A DNA stretch of 64,000 bases from Pyxidicoccus xibeiensis. GTDB lineage: Bacteria; Myxococcota; Myxococcia; Myxococcales; Myxococcaceae. Positions within the stretch are counted from its first letter, which is position 1; each line of letters begins with the position of its first letter. The notes under the pieces were generated by a model. That model searched no databases. It worked only from the letters and a program-made list of their open reading frames with translations, and was not told where the DNA came from. Below, one piece after another: positions 16,655-31,499 of the stretch. Location of the stretch: positions 248,001 to 312,000 of the forward strand of contig NZ_JAJVKV010000009.1 in NCBI RefSeq assembly GCF_024198175.1, read 5' to 3'. A program made the translations under genes and the position numbers.

Positions 16655-17998
16655 TCAGGTGTCGATGGCCGCCCGCAGCCGCTCCTCGAAGCGGCCCAGC
16701 AGGGACTCGGCCCGGGGCTGGCCGAGGTTCTGCCGGTCATACACGGTGTGGATGCGCAGCCCGCCGTAGGTGCCGATGGACATCACCAGCGCCTGGCTGG
16801 GCGTGGGCGCTCCCAGGAAGCCCATGTGCCGCAGCGTCAGCCTCCGTCCGGGCTCCAGCGCGGGCAGGCGGCCGACGTTGGTGATGACGCTGTTCCAGGG
16901 GAAGCGCCGCATCCCCTCCAGAATCGCGGCGCCGTGCTCGCGCGTCAGGCCCGGAGGCGTCTGCGTGTAGACCAGCTCATGCAGCAGGTGGGCATTGCCA
17001 AGGTCGATCTGCTCCCGGACGTCCCGGGTGAAGGTGCGGGCAAGCTCCCAGAACTCCGAGCTGTCACTCATGCGGATGCGGCTGACCACGCCCGACAGCC
17101 GCAGGCCGACATCCTCGGAGCTGCTGGGGCTGCGGCGGCTGGCCCGCAGGTCCACCGGTGAGGCCAGGGACATCACCACCGAGCGGCCCGGCGTCAGGAA
17201 CTCCGTGTGCAGTGCGCCCAGGTACGCCGCACCCAGGGCGCCGTGGACCGTCGCGCCGTGCCTCCGGCACGTCTGGAGCAGCGCGTTCGTCTGCGCGGAG
17301 GACAGCTCCAGCTCGTGGTGGCCGTTCTCGCGAGTCAGGCTCGTCCGCTCGCACAGCCCCGGTACCAGGTTGCCCGGCGCCAGCGTCTGCGCGCGGGCGC
17401 GGATGTCCGCGACCACCGTCGCGAAGTGATGGGCCTTGTCCGGCGCGCCGAACGCCTCCGGCCGGTAGAACGACTCCTGCGCCGGCGGCGGTGCGCTGGG
17501 CGCTGGCGCGAGGCCCTGGTCCAGGAAGGGGACCAGCTCGTTCAGCAGCTTCGCGCCCGTGCGGCCATCACCGATGGAGTGATGGAACGTCAGCCCGACC
17601 CAGCTCCGTGCGCCGTCGGTGGCGAGGTGCGCGCGGAACAGGGGCTCGCTGTCGCTGGCGAAGGTCCTGTCCAGCTCTCTCATCCAGTGAGAGCGAAGGG
17701 CTTCCGGGGCGACTTGCGTCAGCTCCGGTGGGACGGCCTCCACCTCCTGGAAGCACGGACGGCCGAGCGACACGTCCTCGACGATGCGAGCCCGGAGCAG
17801 CGGATGGGCCTGCACGAGCGCGGCGAGCCCCCGGGCCAGCTCCTCCTGGGTGACGACACCGTCGAGCTCCACGTAGGCGATGAAGTTGCCGCAGATGATG
17901 CGGTCGAGCTGCCAGAAGAGGCTCTCCGCCAGTCCCAGCGGACGCCGCCAGGCGGGGGACGGCTTCGGGCTCGGTGCGGGTACGGTCGCGACGTTCAT
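16655..17998 (-). CDS. Condensation-fold acyltransferase (PapA5 / alcohol acyltransferase type)
   Basis: A 447-residue stand-alone member of the chloramphenicol-acetyltransferase/condensation superfamily. The catalytic motif HHxxxDG is intact: FHHSIGDGRTG, with His139-His140 and the structural Asp. The second subdomain has SLASPVDLR and the DFGW-like region is replaced by TNVGRLPAL, as in PapA5-type enzymes. Such proteins transfer an acyl chain from a carrier protein or CoA to an alcohol, forming an ester. The gene is divergent from the PKS (114 nt gap) and convergent with the P450 (4 nt gap). It may acylate or release the PKS/NRPS product. ATG at 17998 is preceded by aaggtg. Confidence 0.85.
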   Translation of the reverse strand: MNVATVPAPSPKPSPAWRRPLGLAESLFWQLDRIICGNFIAYVELDGVVTQEELARGLAALVQAHPLLRARIVEDVSLGRPCFQEVEAVPPELTQVAPEALRSHWMRELDRTFASDSEPLFRAHLATDGARSWVGLTFHHSIGDGRTGAKLLNELVPFLDQGLAPAPSAPPPAQESFYRPEAFGAPDKAHHFATVVADIRARAQTLAPGNLVPGLCERTSLTRENGHHELELSSAQTNALLQTCRRHGATVHGALGAAYLGALHTEFLTPGRSVVMSLASPVDLRASRRSPSSSEDVGLRLSGVVSRIRMSDSSEFWELARTFTRDVREQIDLGNAHLLHELVYTQTPPGLTREHGAAILEGMRRFPWNSVITNVGRLPALEPGRRLTLRHMGFLGAPTPSQALVMSIGTYGGLRIHTVYDRQNLGQPRAESLLGRFEERLRAAIDT

Positions 17999-18051
17999 GG
18001 GAGCACCTTCGCGCCTGGACTGCGTGCCGCGGCGCGCAACGCGATGGCATA

Positions 18052-18065
18052 TGAATGATGATTCA
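18052..18065. promoter_or_regulatory. Inverted repeat TGAAT-N4-ATTCA in the acyltransferase/PKS divergent gap
   Basis: A perfect 5-bp inverted repeat with a GATG centre lies inside an AT-rich patch of the divergent 114-nt region that must hold both promoters. A TATAC-like sequence follows at 18074-18078. The half-sites equal those before the glycosyltransferase gene. A regulator site is plausible but unproven; an identical 14-mer layout at 36563 inside the start of an SDR gene shows that chance matches occur. Confidence 0.35.
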
Positions 18066-18112
18066 GTTTTCAGTATACCTGCTTCGCGCATTTCCGGAAT
18101 GACGAGGTAGGC

Positions 18113-24817
<6,705 letters not shown>

Positions 24818-24818
24818 C

Positions 24819-27800
24819 ATGAAGAACATCGACGACGTGTATCGGCTCTCGCCGATGCAGCAGGGCATGCTCTTCCACAGCCTCTACTCGCCACACGGGG
24901 GCGCCTACGTGGAGCAGGTCTACTGGACCTGGCGGGGGCCGCTGGACTTCGCGCTGCTCCAGCGCGCGTGGCAGTCGGTCGTGGAGCGCAACCCCGTGCT
25001 GCGCACCGCCTTCTTCTGGGAGGGCCTGGCCGAGCCCGTCCAGGCCATCCGCACGAAGGTGGACCTGCCCTGGGCGCAGCAGGACTGGCGGGGGCTGCCG
25101 CCGGACGAACAGGAGGCGCGGTGGAAGGCGCTGCTCGACTCGGACTGGCGCCAGGGCTTCAACGTCTCCGCGGCGCCGCTGATGCGCCTCACGCTCCTCC
25201 AGCTCGGCCCGGAGCACTACCGGTGCCTGTGGAGCTACCACCATCTCCTGCTCGACGGCTGGTCGCTCCCGCTCTGCCTGAAGCAGGTCACCACCTGCTA
25301 CGACGCGCTCGCCCAGGGACGAGAGCCGGAGCTGGAGCCGGGGCGTCCCTATCGCGACTTCATCGCGTGGCTGGGACGGAGGGACCGCAAGGAGGCCGAG
25401 CGGTACTGGCAACAGGCGCTCCAGGGCTTCGTGGCCCCCACCCCGCTCTGGGTGGACCGGGGCGCGGAGCAGCCGCCTTCCGTCAATGCCGCCTACGGCA
25501 CGCGCTCGCTGCGGGTGCCGGCTCCCGTGACGGGGCAGCTCACGGCGCTCGCGCGCCAGCACCAGCTCACCCCGGGCACGCTGGTGCAGGGCGCCTGGGC
25601 GCTGCTGCTCGCGCGCTACAGCGGTGAGCGGGACGTGGCCTTTGGCAGCGTGAGCTCCAGCCGCTCGCCCGCCCTCCCCGGCTCGGACACGATGCTGGGG
25701 CTGCTCATCAACACGCTGGCCACCCGCGTGGCGGTGCCTCCGGACGCGGAGCTGCTGCCGTGGCTCAAGGCGCTCCAGGCCGACCAGCTCGCCGCGAGGA
25801 AGCACGACCAGCTCTCGCTCGTGGACGCGCAGGGACTCGGACAGGTGCCGCGCGGGCAGCCGCTGTTCCACAGCATGGTCTCCATCCAGGCCGCGGTGGA
25901 GCTGAAGTTCGACCCCCTGGCCGGCGGGAAGGTGACGCTGGACGGCTTCGGCTACGCGGACCCCAGGACGGGACACCCGCTCACCTTCGTGGCGAGCATG
26001 GGCGCGGAGCTGGAGCTGCAGCTCGTCTTCGACGCGGACCGCTTCGCGCCGGACGCCATCGAGCGGATGCTCGGACACGTGCGCGTGCTGCTGGAGGGCA
26101 TGGCCTCCGGCCCCCAGCGGAAGCTGCGTGAGCTGCCCCTGGTGACGGACGAGGAGCGGCACCGGCTGCTGGTGGAGTGGAACGACACGGTGACAGAGTT
26201 CCCGAGAGACGCCTGCCTCCAGCACGTGTTCGAGGCCCAGGTCGACCGCACGCCCGACGCAATCGCCGTGGAAGCCGAAGGCGCACGTCTGACGTACCGG
26301 GAGCTGGACCGGCGCGCGAACCAGCTCGCGTGGCACCTGCGCACGCTCGGCGTGGCGCGGGGCTCCATCGTCGGCCTGTGCCTGGAGCGCTCGGCGGAGA
26401 CGGTGGTGGGCGTGCTCGGCATCCTGAAGGCGGGCGGTGCCTACCTGCCGCTGGACCCGGCGTACCCGCGCGACAGACTGGCCTTCATGCTGGACGAGTC
26501 CCACGCCCCGGTGCTCGTCACCCAGCAGTCGCTGGCGGACGTGCTGCCACGAGGCGGTGAGCAGCGCGTGCTGATGGACCTGGACCGCGAGCGGCTCGCC
26601 GCCTCGCGAGAGGACCGGCCCGAGGCGGGCACCCGTCCCCTGGACCTGGCGTACGTCATGTACACCTCGGGCTCGACGGGGCGACCCAAGGGGGTGTGCG
26701 TCCCGCACCGCGGCGTGATGCGGATGGCGATGGACACCGGCTACTTCGACACCGGGCCGCGAGAGACCTTCATGCTGTTCTCGCCCATCTCCTTCGACAC
26801 CTCGGCCTTCGAGCTGTTCGGCAGCCTGCTGCACGGCGCGAAGCTGGCGGTGTGCCCGCCGCACCTGCACTCGCTGGAGGAGCTGGGCGCAGAGCTGACG
26901 CGGTTCGGAGTAACGACGCTCTGGCTGACCGCGCCCCTGTTCGACCAGATGGTGGCGTACCACCCGGAAGCGCTCGACAGCGTGCGCCAGGTGCTCGCGG
27001 GCGGAGACGTGCTGCCTCCGGGCCGGGTGCGTGAGCGGCTCACGCGGGGAGGCCACGTCATCAACGGCTATGGCCCCACGGAGAGCGCCACCTTCACCAC
27101 CTGCTACGTGATGAAGGACGCGTCCCAGGTGGAGCGCACAGTGTCCATCGGCCGGCCCATCGCCAACACGCGGGTGTACCTGCTGGACGGGCAGCTCCAG
27201 CCCGTTCCCCAGGGCGTGCCCGGAGAGCTCTACATCGGAGGCGACGGGCTGGCCACGGGCTACCTCCGGCGACCGGCCCTCACGGCGGAGCGCTTCCTGC
27301 CCAACCCCTTCAGCCCCGAGCCCGGAGCGCGGATGTACCGGACGGGAGACATCGTCCGCTACCTGCCCGACCGGCGCCTGGAGTTCCTCGGCCGTGCCGA
27401 CCACCAGGTGAAGATCCGCGGCTTCCGAATCGAGCTGGGAGAGGTGGAAGCGAGGCTCCTCGAGCACCCCGCGGTGCGAGAGGCCGTTGCGCTGGCGCGA
27501 GAGGATGTCCCCGGAGACCGGCGGCTGGTGGCCTACGTCGTCCTCGCCCCCGGGGCTGAAGTGGAGCGCGGGACGCTGGCCGGCTTCGTGGCGGACCGGC
27601 TGCCCTCGCACATGGTGCCCTCGGCGCTCATGGTGCTGGACGCCCTGCCGCTGTCACCCAATGGGAAGGTGGACCGCAAGGCCCTGCCCGCGCCCGTGGG
27701 CGCCATGGCCTCGGATACGGCCGTGGCCGGCCCGCGTGACGCGGTGGAGCAGCAGCTCGTGCGCATCTGGGAGGAGCTGCTGCACGTCCGTCCGGTAGGC

Positions 27801-28784
27801 ATCGACCAGAGCTTCTTCTCGCTGGGCGGCCACTCGCTGCTCGCGATGGGCATGATGTCGCGCATTGCCAAGGCACTGGGGCGCACGCTGCCCCTGTCGG
27901 TGCTCTTCACCCACCCCACCATCGCCCGGCTCGCGGAGCTGCTGCGCGAGGAGCCATCCAGCGCCGGCTGGAGTCCGCTCGTCCCCATCCAGCCGCACGG
28001 CCAGCGGCGGCCCCTGTTCTGCGTGCACCCGATTGGCGGCAGCGCGCTCTGCTACGAGCCGCTGTCCCGCCACCTCGGCCCCGAGCAGCCGCTGTATGGG
28101 CTCGAAGCGCCGGGGCTCGACGGCACGCGCGAGCCCTTCCCCACCCTGGAGGCCATGGCGGCGGCCTACCTGGACGTCGTGCTGAAGACGCAGCCGGAAG
28201 GCCCGTACCTCCTCGCCGGCTGGTCCATGGGCGGGCTGGTGGTGTTCGAGATGGCGCGCGAGCTGCTGCGGCGCGGGAAGTCCGTGGCGCTCGTGGCCCT
28301 CATCGACAGCTGGGTGCCCACGCTCCAGCCCGGTGCCAGTCCCGTGAAGCTCGACGACACGCTCGTGCTCCAGGGCTTCGCGCTGGAGCTGAGCCAGATG
28401 ACGGGGCACGAGGTGTCACTCTCCAGCGAGGAGCTGGCGCCACTCTCGCCCGACGCGCGGCGCACCCTGCTGTTCGAGCGGGCCCGGGCCGCCAACGCGC
28501 TGCCGCCGGGCGTGGGCGCGGAGACGCTGCGCGCGCGCCTGGAGGTCTACCGCGCGCATGCCCAGGCGTTCCGGGGGTATGTGCCCGCGAGCGACCATCC
28601 CGCCTCCATCCACCTCCTCCGTCCGGAAGCCGGCGCGCTCAGGGCCGCGTCGGGCCCGCTGGGAGGCTGGGACACGGTGACGCGGCAGGTGCCCCGGCTC
28701 ATCGAGCTTCCCGGTGACCACTACTCGGTGATGGTCGAACCCCACGTGGCGGAGCTCGCCCGCCAGCTCGCGCCGCTCTTATGA
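24819..28784 (+). CDS. Nonribosomal peptide synthetase module: C-A-PCP-TE, valine-type A domain
   Basis: A 1321-residue NRPS. C domain (1-450): intact HHLLLDG at 141-147. A domain (about 475-980): YTSGSTGRPKG from residue 615, NGYGPTES, YRTGD, GRADHQVKIRGFRIELGE, and NGKVDRKALP. By alignment to GrsA the ten code residues read D-T-F-W-L-G-G-T-F-K, closest to known valine codes (DAFWLGGTFK). PCP: Ser1006 in LGGHSLLA. TE (about 1070-1321): Ser1136 in GWSMGG and His1301 in GDHYSVM, so the chain is released here. It should add valine to the PKS product and hydrolyse or cyclise it. The N-terminus resembles a COM-type docking segment matching the PKS end. The start is set by the 1-nt spacing to the PKS stop. 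Confidence 0.93.
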   Translation: MKNIDDVYRLSPMQQGMLFHSLYSPHGGAYVEQVYWTWRGPLDFALLQRAWQSVVERNPVLRTAFFWEGLAEPVQAIRTKVDLPWAQQDWRGLPPDEQEARWKALLDSDWRQGFNVSAAPLMRLTLLQLGPEHYRCLWSYHHLLLDGWSLPLCLKQVTTCYDALAQGREPELEPGRPYRDFIAWLGRRDRKEAERYWQQALQGFVAPTPLWVDRGAEQPPSVNAAYGTRSLRVPAPVTGQLTALARQHQLTPGTLVQGAWALLLARYSGERDVAFGSVSSSRSPALPGSDTMLGLLINTLATRVAVPPDAELLPWLKALQADQLAARKHDQLSLVDAQGLGQVPRGQPLFHSMVSIQAAVELKFDPLAGGKVTLDGFGYADPRTGHPLTFVASMGAELELQLVFDADRFAPDAIERMLGHVRVLLEGMASGPQRKLRELPLVTDEERHRLLVEWNDTVTEFPRDACLQHVFEAQVDRTPDAIAVEAEGARLTYRELDRRANQLAWHLRTLGVARGSIVGLCLERSAETVVGVLGILKAGGAYLPLDPAYPRDRLAFMLDESHAPVLVTQQSLADVLPRGGEQRVLMDLDRERLAASREDRPEAGTRPLDLAYVMYTSGSTGRPKGVCVPHRGVMRMAMDTGYFDTGPRETFMLFSPISFDTSAFELFGSLLHGAKLAVCPPHLHSLEELGAELTRFGVTTLWLTAPLFDQMVAYHPEALDSVRQVLAGGDVLPPGRVRERLTRGGHVINGYGPTESATFTTCYVMKDASQVERTVSIGRPIANTRVYLLDGQLQPVPQGVPGELYIGGDGLATGYLRRPALTAERFLPNPFSPEPGARMYRTGDIVRYLPDRRLEFLGRADHQVKIRGFRIELGEVEARLLEHPAVREAVALAREDVPGDRRLVAYVVLAPGAEVERGTLAGFVADRLPSHMVPSALMVLDALPLSPNGKVDRKALPAPVGAMASDTAVAGPRDAVEQQLVRIWEELLHVRPVGIDQSFFSLGGHSLLAMGMMSRIAKALGRTLPLSVLFTHPTIARLAELLREEPSSAGWSPLVPIQPHGQRRPLFCVHPIGGSALCYEPLSRHLGPEQPLYGLEAPGLDGTREPFPTLEAMAAAYLDVVLKTQPEGPYLLAGWSMGGLVVFEMARELLRRGKSVALVALIDSWVPTLQPGASPVKLDDTLVLQGFALELSQMTGHEVSLSSEELAPLSPDARRTLLFERARAANALPPGVGAETLRARLEVYRAHAQAFRGYVPASDHPASIHLLRPEAGALRAASGPLGGWDTVTRQVPRLIELPGDHYSVMVEPHVAELARQLAPLL

Positions 28785-31345
28785 AGAACGTCCAGGACGT
28801 ATACCGGCTCTCGCCCGTGCAGCGGGAGCTCCTCTCCCGGCTGGAGGCACCGGAGGCGCGGCCCTCCTGCCTGCACTGGAGCTTCCGTCAGGGCCTGGAT
28901 GAGACGGCCCTGGAGTCCGCGCTGCGCCAGCTCCTGGCGCGTCACACCGTCCTGCGCACCGGCTTCTTCTGGCAGGGCATGCCCGAGCCCAAGCAGGTGG
29001 TGCGCGAGCAGGTCGAGCCGAAGCTGGAGCGCCTGGACCTGTCCAAGCTCGCGGAGGCCGAGCGGCCCGCCAGGCTCGCGGCCTTCCTCGCGCAGGAGCG
29101 GCGGCGCGCGATGAACCCGTCGGCCGCGCCGCTGCTGCGCGTCACCGTGCTCCGGACGTCACCGGAAGCGGGAACGGTGGTCCTCTGCTGGCACCCGCTC
29201 ATCCTGGACGACGCCTCCGCGCTCCGCTGCGTCCAGGAGCTGTTCCTGCTCTATGGGTCCGCGCTGGAGGGCGAGGCCCCGGGACTCGGAAGCAGCCGCC
29301 CGTATCGTGACTACGTCGCCTGGCTCGAACGGCGGGACGCGGTGCAGCCCGTACGCGCGCCGCTCACGGAAGCACGGGGCCCGGAGCTTCCGCGGGCCTG
29401 GCAGCCGTCCTCCCGTGAGGGCGCGGGAGACGAGCGACTCGTGCAGCGCTTCCTCCTCGAGCCCGCCGTCACCGGGCAGGTGCAGGCGTTCCTGAGGCAG
29501 CACTCGGTGGACCTCGGGACGCTGCTCCAGGCGGCCTGGGCGGTGCTCCTGCACCAGCAGGGGCAAGGTGACGACCTCGTCTTCGGCGTCCTCACCGGCT
29601 GCCCGGCCCCGCTGGCCAGCGATGGGGCGTTGCTCGGGCGCTTCGCCACCCTGGCCCCGCGCCGCATCCAGGTGGCGCGGACCGGCTCGCGGCTGACGTG
29701 GCTGCGGGGGCTCCAGGCCGGGCTCGCGGACGCGCGGCTGGATGAGCCGGCTTCGTCCCCCGTGCACGTCGGGAGCGTGCTCACCACGGACTCCGAGGAT
29801 GCGCTGCTGAAGCCCTCGGCGAGACGGCTGGGCTTCCACGGGCTGAGCCTCCTGCCTTCCTGGCTGCCCGCCCCCCTCGTCATCAGCGCCACGCAGGGTC
29901 CACGCCTGGCGCTGCGGTTCCAGTATGACGCCGGGCGGCTCGACTCCACGGTGGTGGCCCGGCTGGCCGGACACCTGGGCACCCTGGTGGAAGCGCTGGC
30001 ACTGCATCCCGAGCGTGAGCTCTCCGTGCTCCCCGGTGCTTCCTGGGCGGCCACGTCCCTGACGGTGGGCAACACCTTCGGCCCCAGGGAGGTCGAGGCC
30101 GTGCTCGCCCAGCACCCCTCGGTGGCCAGCGTCACCGTGGCGCCTGACTCGAGCGCTCCCGGTTCGGGCAGGCTCGTGGCGCGCGTGGTGCCCGCGCGTC
30201 CGGTGGCGGAGGCCCGGCGCGGAAAGCCTGGCTTCAGCCTCTTCTTCTTCGCCAACGAGGACGCACGCGCGAGCAACAAGTACCGCCTCTACCTGGACAG
30301 CGCGCGGCTCGCGGACCGCAACGGCTTCACGGCCGTCTGGACACCCGAGCGCCACTTCGACGAGCACGGCGGGCTGTACCCGAACCCCTCCGTCCTCACG
30401 GCCGCGCTGGCGACCATCACCGAGCGCATCGGCTTGCGCGCCGGCAGCGTCGTCCTGCCGCTGCACCACCCGCTGCGCGTGGCGGAGGACTGGTCCACCA
30501 TCGACAACCTGTCCAACGGCCGCGCCGGCATCGCGGTGACGTCGGGCTGGATGCCCCAGGACTTCGCGCTGGCGCCCGACCACTTCGCCCAGAAGCGCGA
30601 CGTGCTCTTCCAGTCGCTCGCCAAGGTGCGGGAGCTGTGGCGCGGCGGCACCGTGCCCTGCCCGGACGGAACCGGCAGGGAGGTTCCGCTGCGCACCTTC
30701 CCCCGCCCCATCCAACCCGAGCTCCCGGTGTGGCTCACCTGCCCGGGCAACCCCGAGCTGTTCGAGAAGGCCGGCGAGCTGGGCGTCAACGTGCTCACCT
30801 CCCTGGCGTCACAGTCCGTCGAGGAGGTCCGCGAGAAGCTCGCCCTCTACCGCGCGGCCCGCGCCCGCGCCGGCCATGACCCGGCCACGGGCATTGCGAC
30901 GGTGATGCTCCACACCTACGTGGGACGCGACGCGGACGCGGTGCTCGACCTGGTCCGCGAGCCGCTCACGCACTACCTCCGCACCCACCTGAAGCTCCAG
31001 GAAGCCCGCGTCCGCGCCCTGGACCTGAACGTGGACATCAACGACCCGAAGTGGCTCGACTCGCTGGCCCGCTTCGCCTTCGAGCTGCACTACCGGACGA
31101 GCGCCCTCATCGGCACGCCCACCTCCTGTCTGCCCATGGTGGAGCGACTCACCGAGGCCGGCGCCGACGAGCTCGCGTGCTTCATCGACTTCGGCGTCGA
31201 AGGCTCCGCCGTGCTGGAGGGCCTCGCCCACCTCGTCGAGCTGAAGGCGCTCGTCGACGATGACGCGCTGCGCATGCGCCGCGTCCTGGCCGCGTACGTG
31301 GACGAGCGACTCCCCGGACTGCCTCCGCTCTCCATCGAGACATGA
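28781..31345 (+). CDS. Degenerate condensation domain + A-domain remnant + MupA/Atu3671-type luciferase-like monooxygenase
   Basis: An 854-residue protein starting inside the NRPS stop (ATGA). Residues 1-430 form a condensation domain whose HHxxxDG is changed to HPLILDD (138-144), so the second, catalytic His is Pro. Residues about 435-475 (GPREVEAVLAQHPSV, LVARVVPA) match the C-terminal subdomain of an adenylation domain. Residues about 483-840 are a flavin-dependent luciferase-like monooxygenase of the MupA/Atu3671 family: SLFFFANEDARASNKY, WTPERHFDEHGGLYPNPSV, LPLHHPLRVAEDWSTIDNL. There is no carrier protein or complete A domain, so it must work in trans on a bound or free intermediate. 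The likely reaction is hydroxylation of the chain. Confidence 0.9.
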   Translation: MKNVQDVYRLSPVQRELLSRLEAPEARPSCLHWSFRQGLDETALESALRQLLARHTVLRTGFFWQGMPEPKQVVREQVEPKLERLDLSKLAEAERPARLAAFLAQERRRAMNPSAAPLLRVTVLRTSPEAGTVVLCWHPLILDDASALRCVQELFLLYGSALEGEAPGLGSSRPYRDYVAWLERRDAVQPVRAPLTEARGPELPRAWQPSSREGAGDERLVQRFLLEPAVTGQVQAFLRQHSVDLGTLLQAAWAVLLHQQGQGDDLVFGVLTGCPAPLASDGALLGRFATLAPRRIQVARTGSRLTWLRGLQAGLADARLDEPASSPVHVGSVLTTDSEDALLKPSARRLGFHGLSLLPSWLPAPLVISATQGPRLALRFQYDAGRLDSTVVARLAGHLGTLVEALALHPERELSVLPGASWAATSLTVGNTFGPREVEAVLAQHPSVASVTVAPDSSAPGSGRLVARVVPARPVAEARRGKPGFSLFFFANEDARASNKYRLYLDSARLADRNGFTAVWTPERHFDEHGGLYPNPSVLTAALATITERIGLRAGSVVLPLHHPLRVAEDWSTIDNLSNGRAGIAVTSGWMPQDFALAPDHFAQKRDVLFQSLAKVRELWRGGTVPCPDGTGREVPLRTFPRPIQPELPVWLTCPGNPELFEKAGELGVNVLTSLASQSVEEVREKLALYRAARARAGHDPATGIATVMLHTYVGRDADAVLDLVREPLTHYLRTHLKLQEARVRALDLNVDINDPKWLDSLARFAFELHYRTSALIGTPTSCLPMVERLTEAGADELACFIDFGVEGSAVLEGLAHLVELKALVDDDALRMRRVLAAYVDERLPGLPPLSIET

Positions 31346-31499
31346 CGCGCCGCACCGCAATTCAATAAGTCGAAAGATGAATCACCCTTCAAGTCTGGAT
31401 TGCTCCGTGCGGGCCGCGTGCGGTACGTATTCCGCGGTTCATCGAGGGCTGCCCCTGACTCTCCTCTGAAACCTGTCAGCGATTGCAACGGAGCTACAA

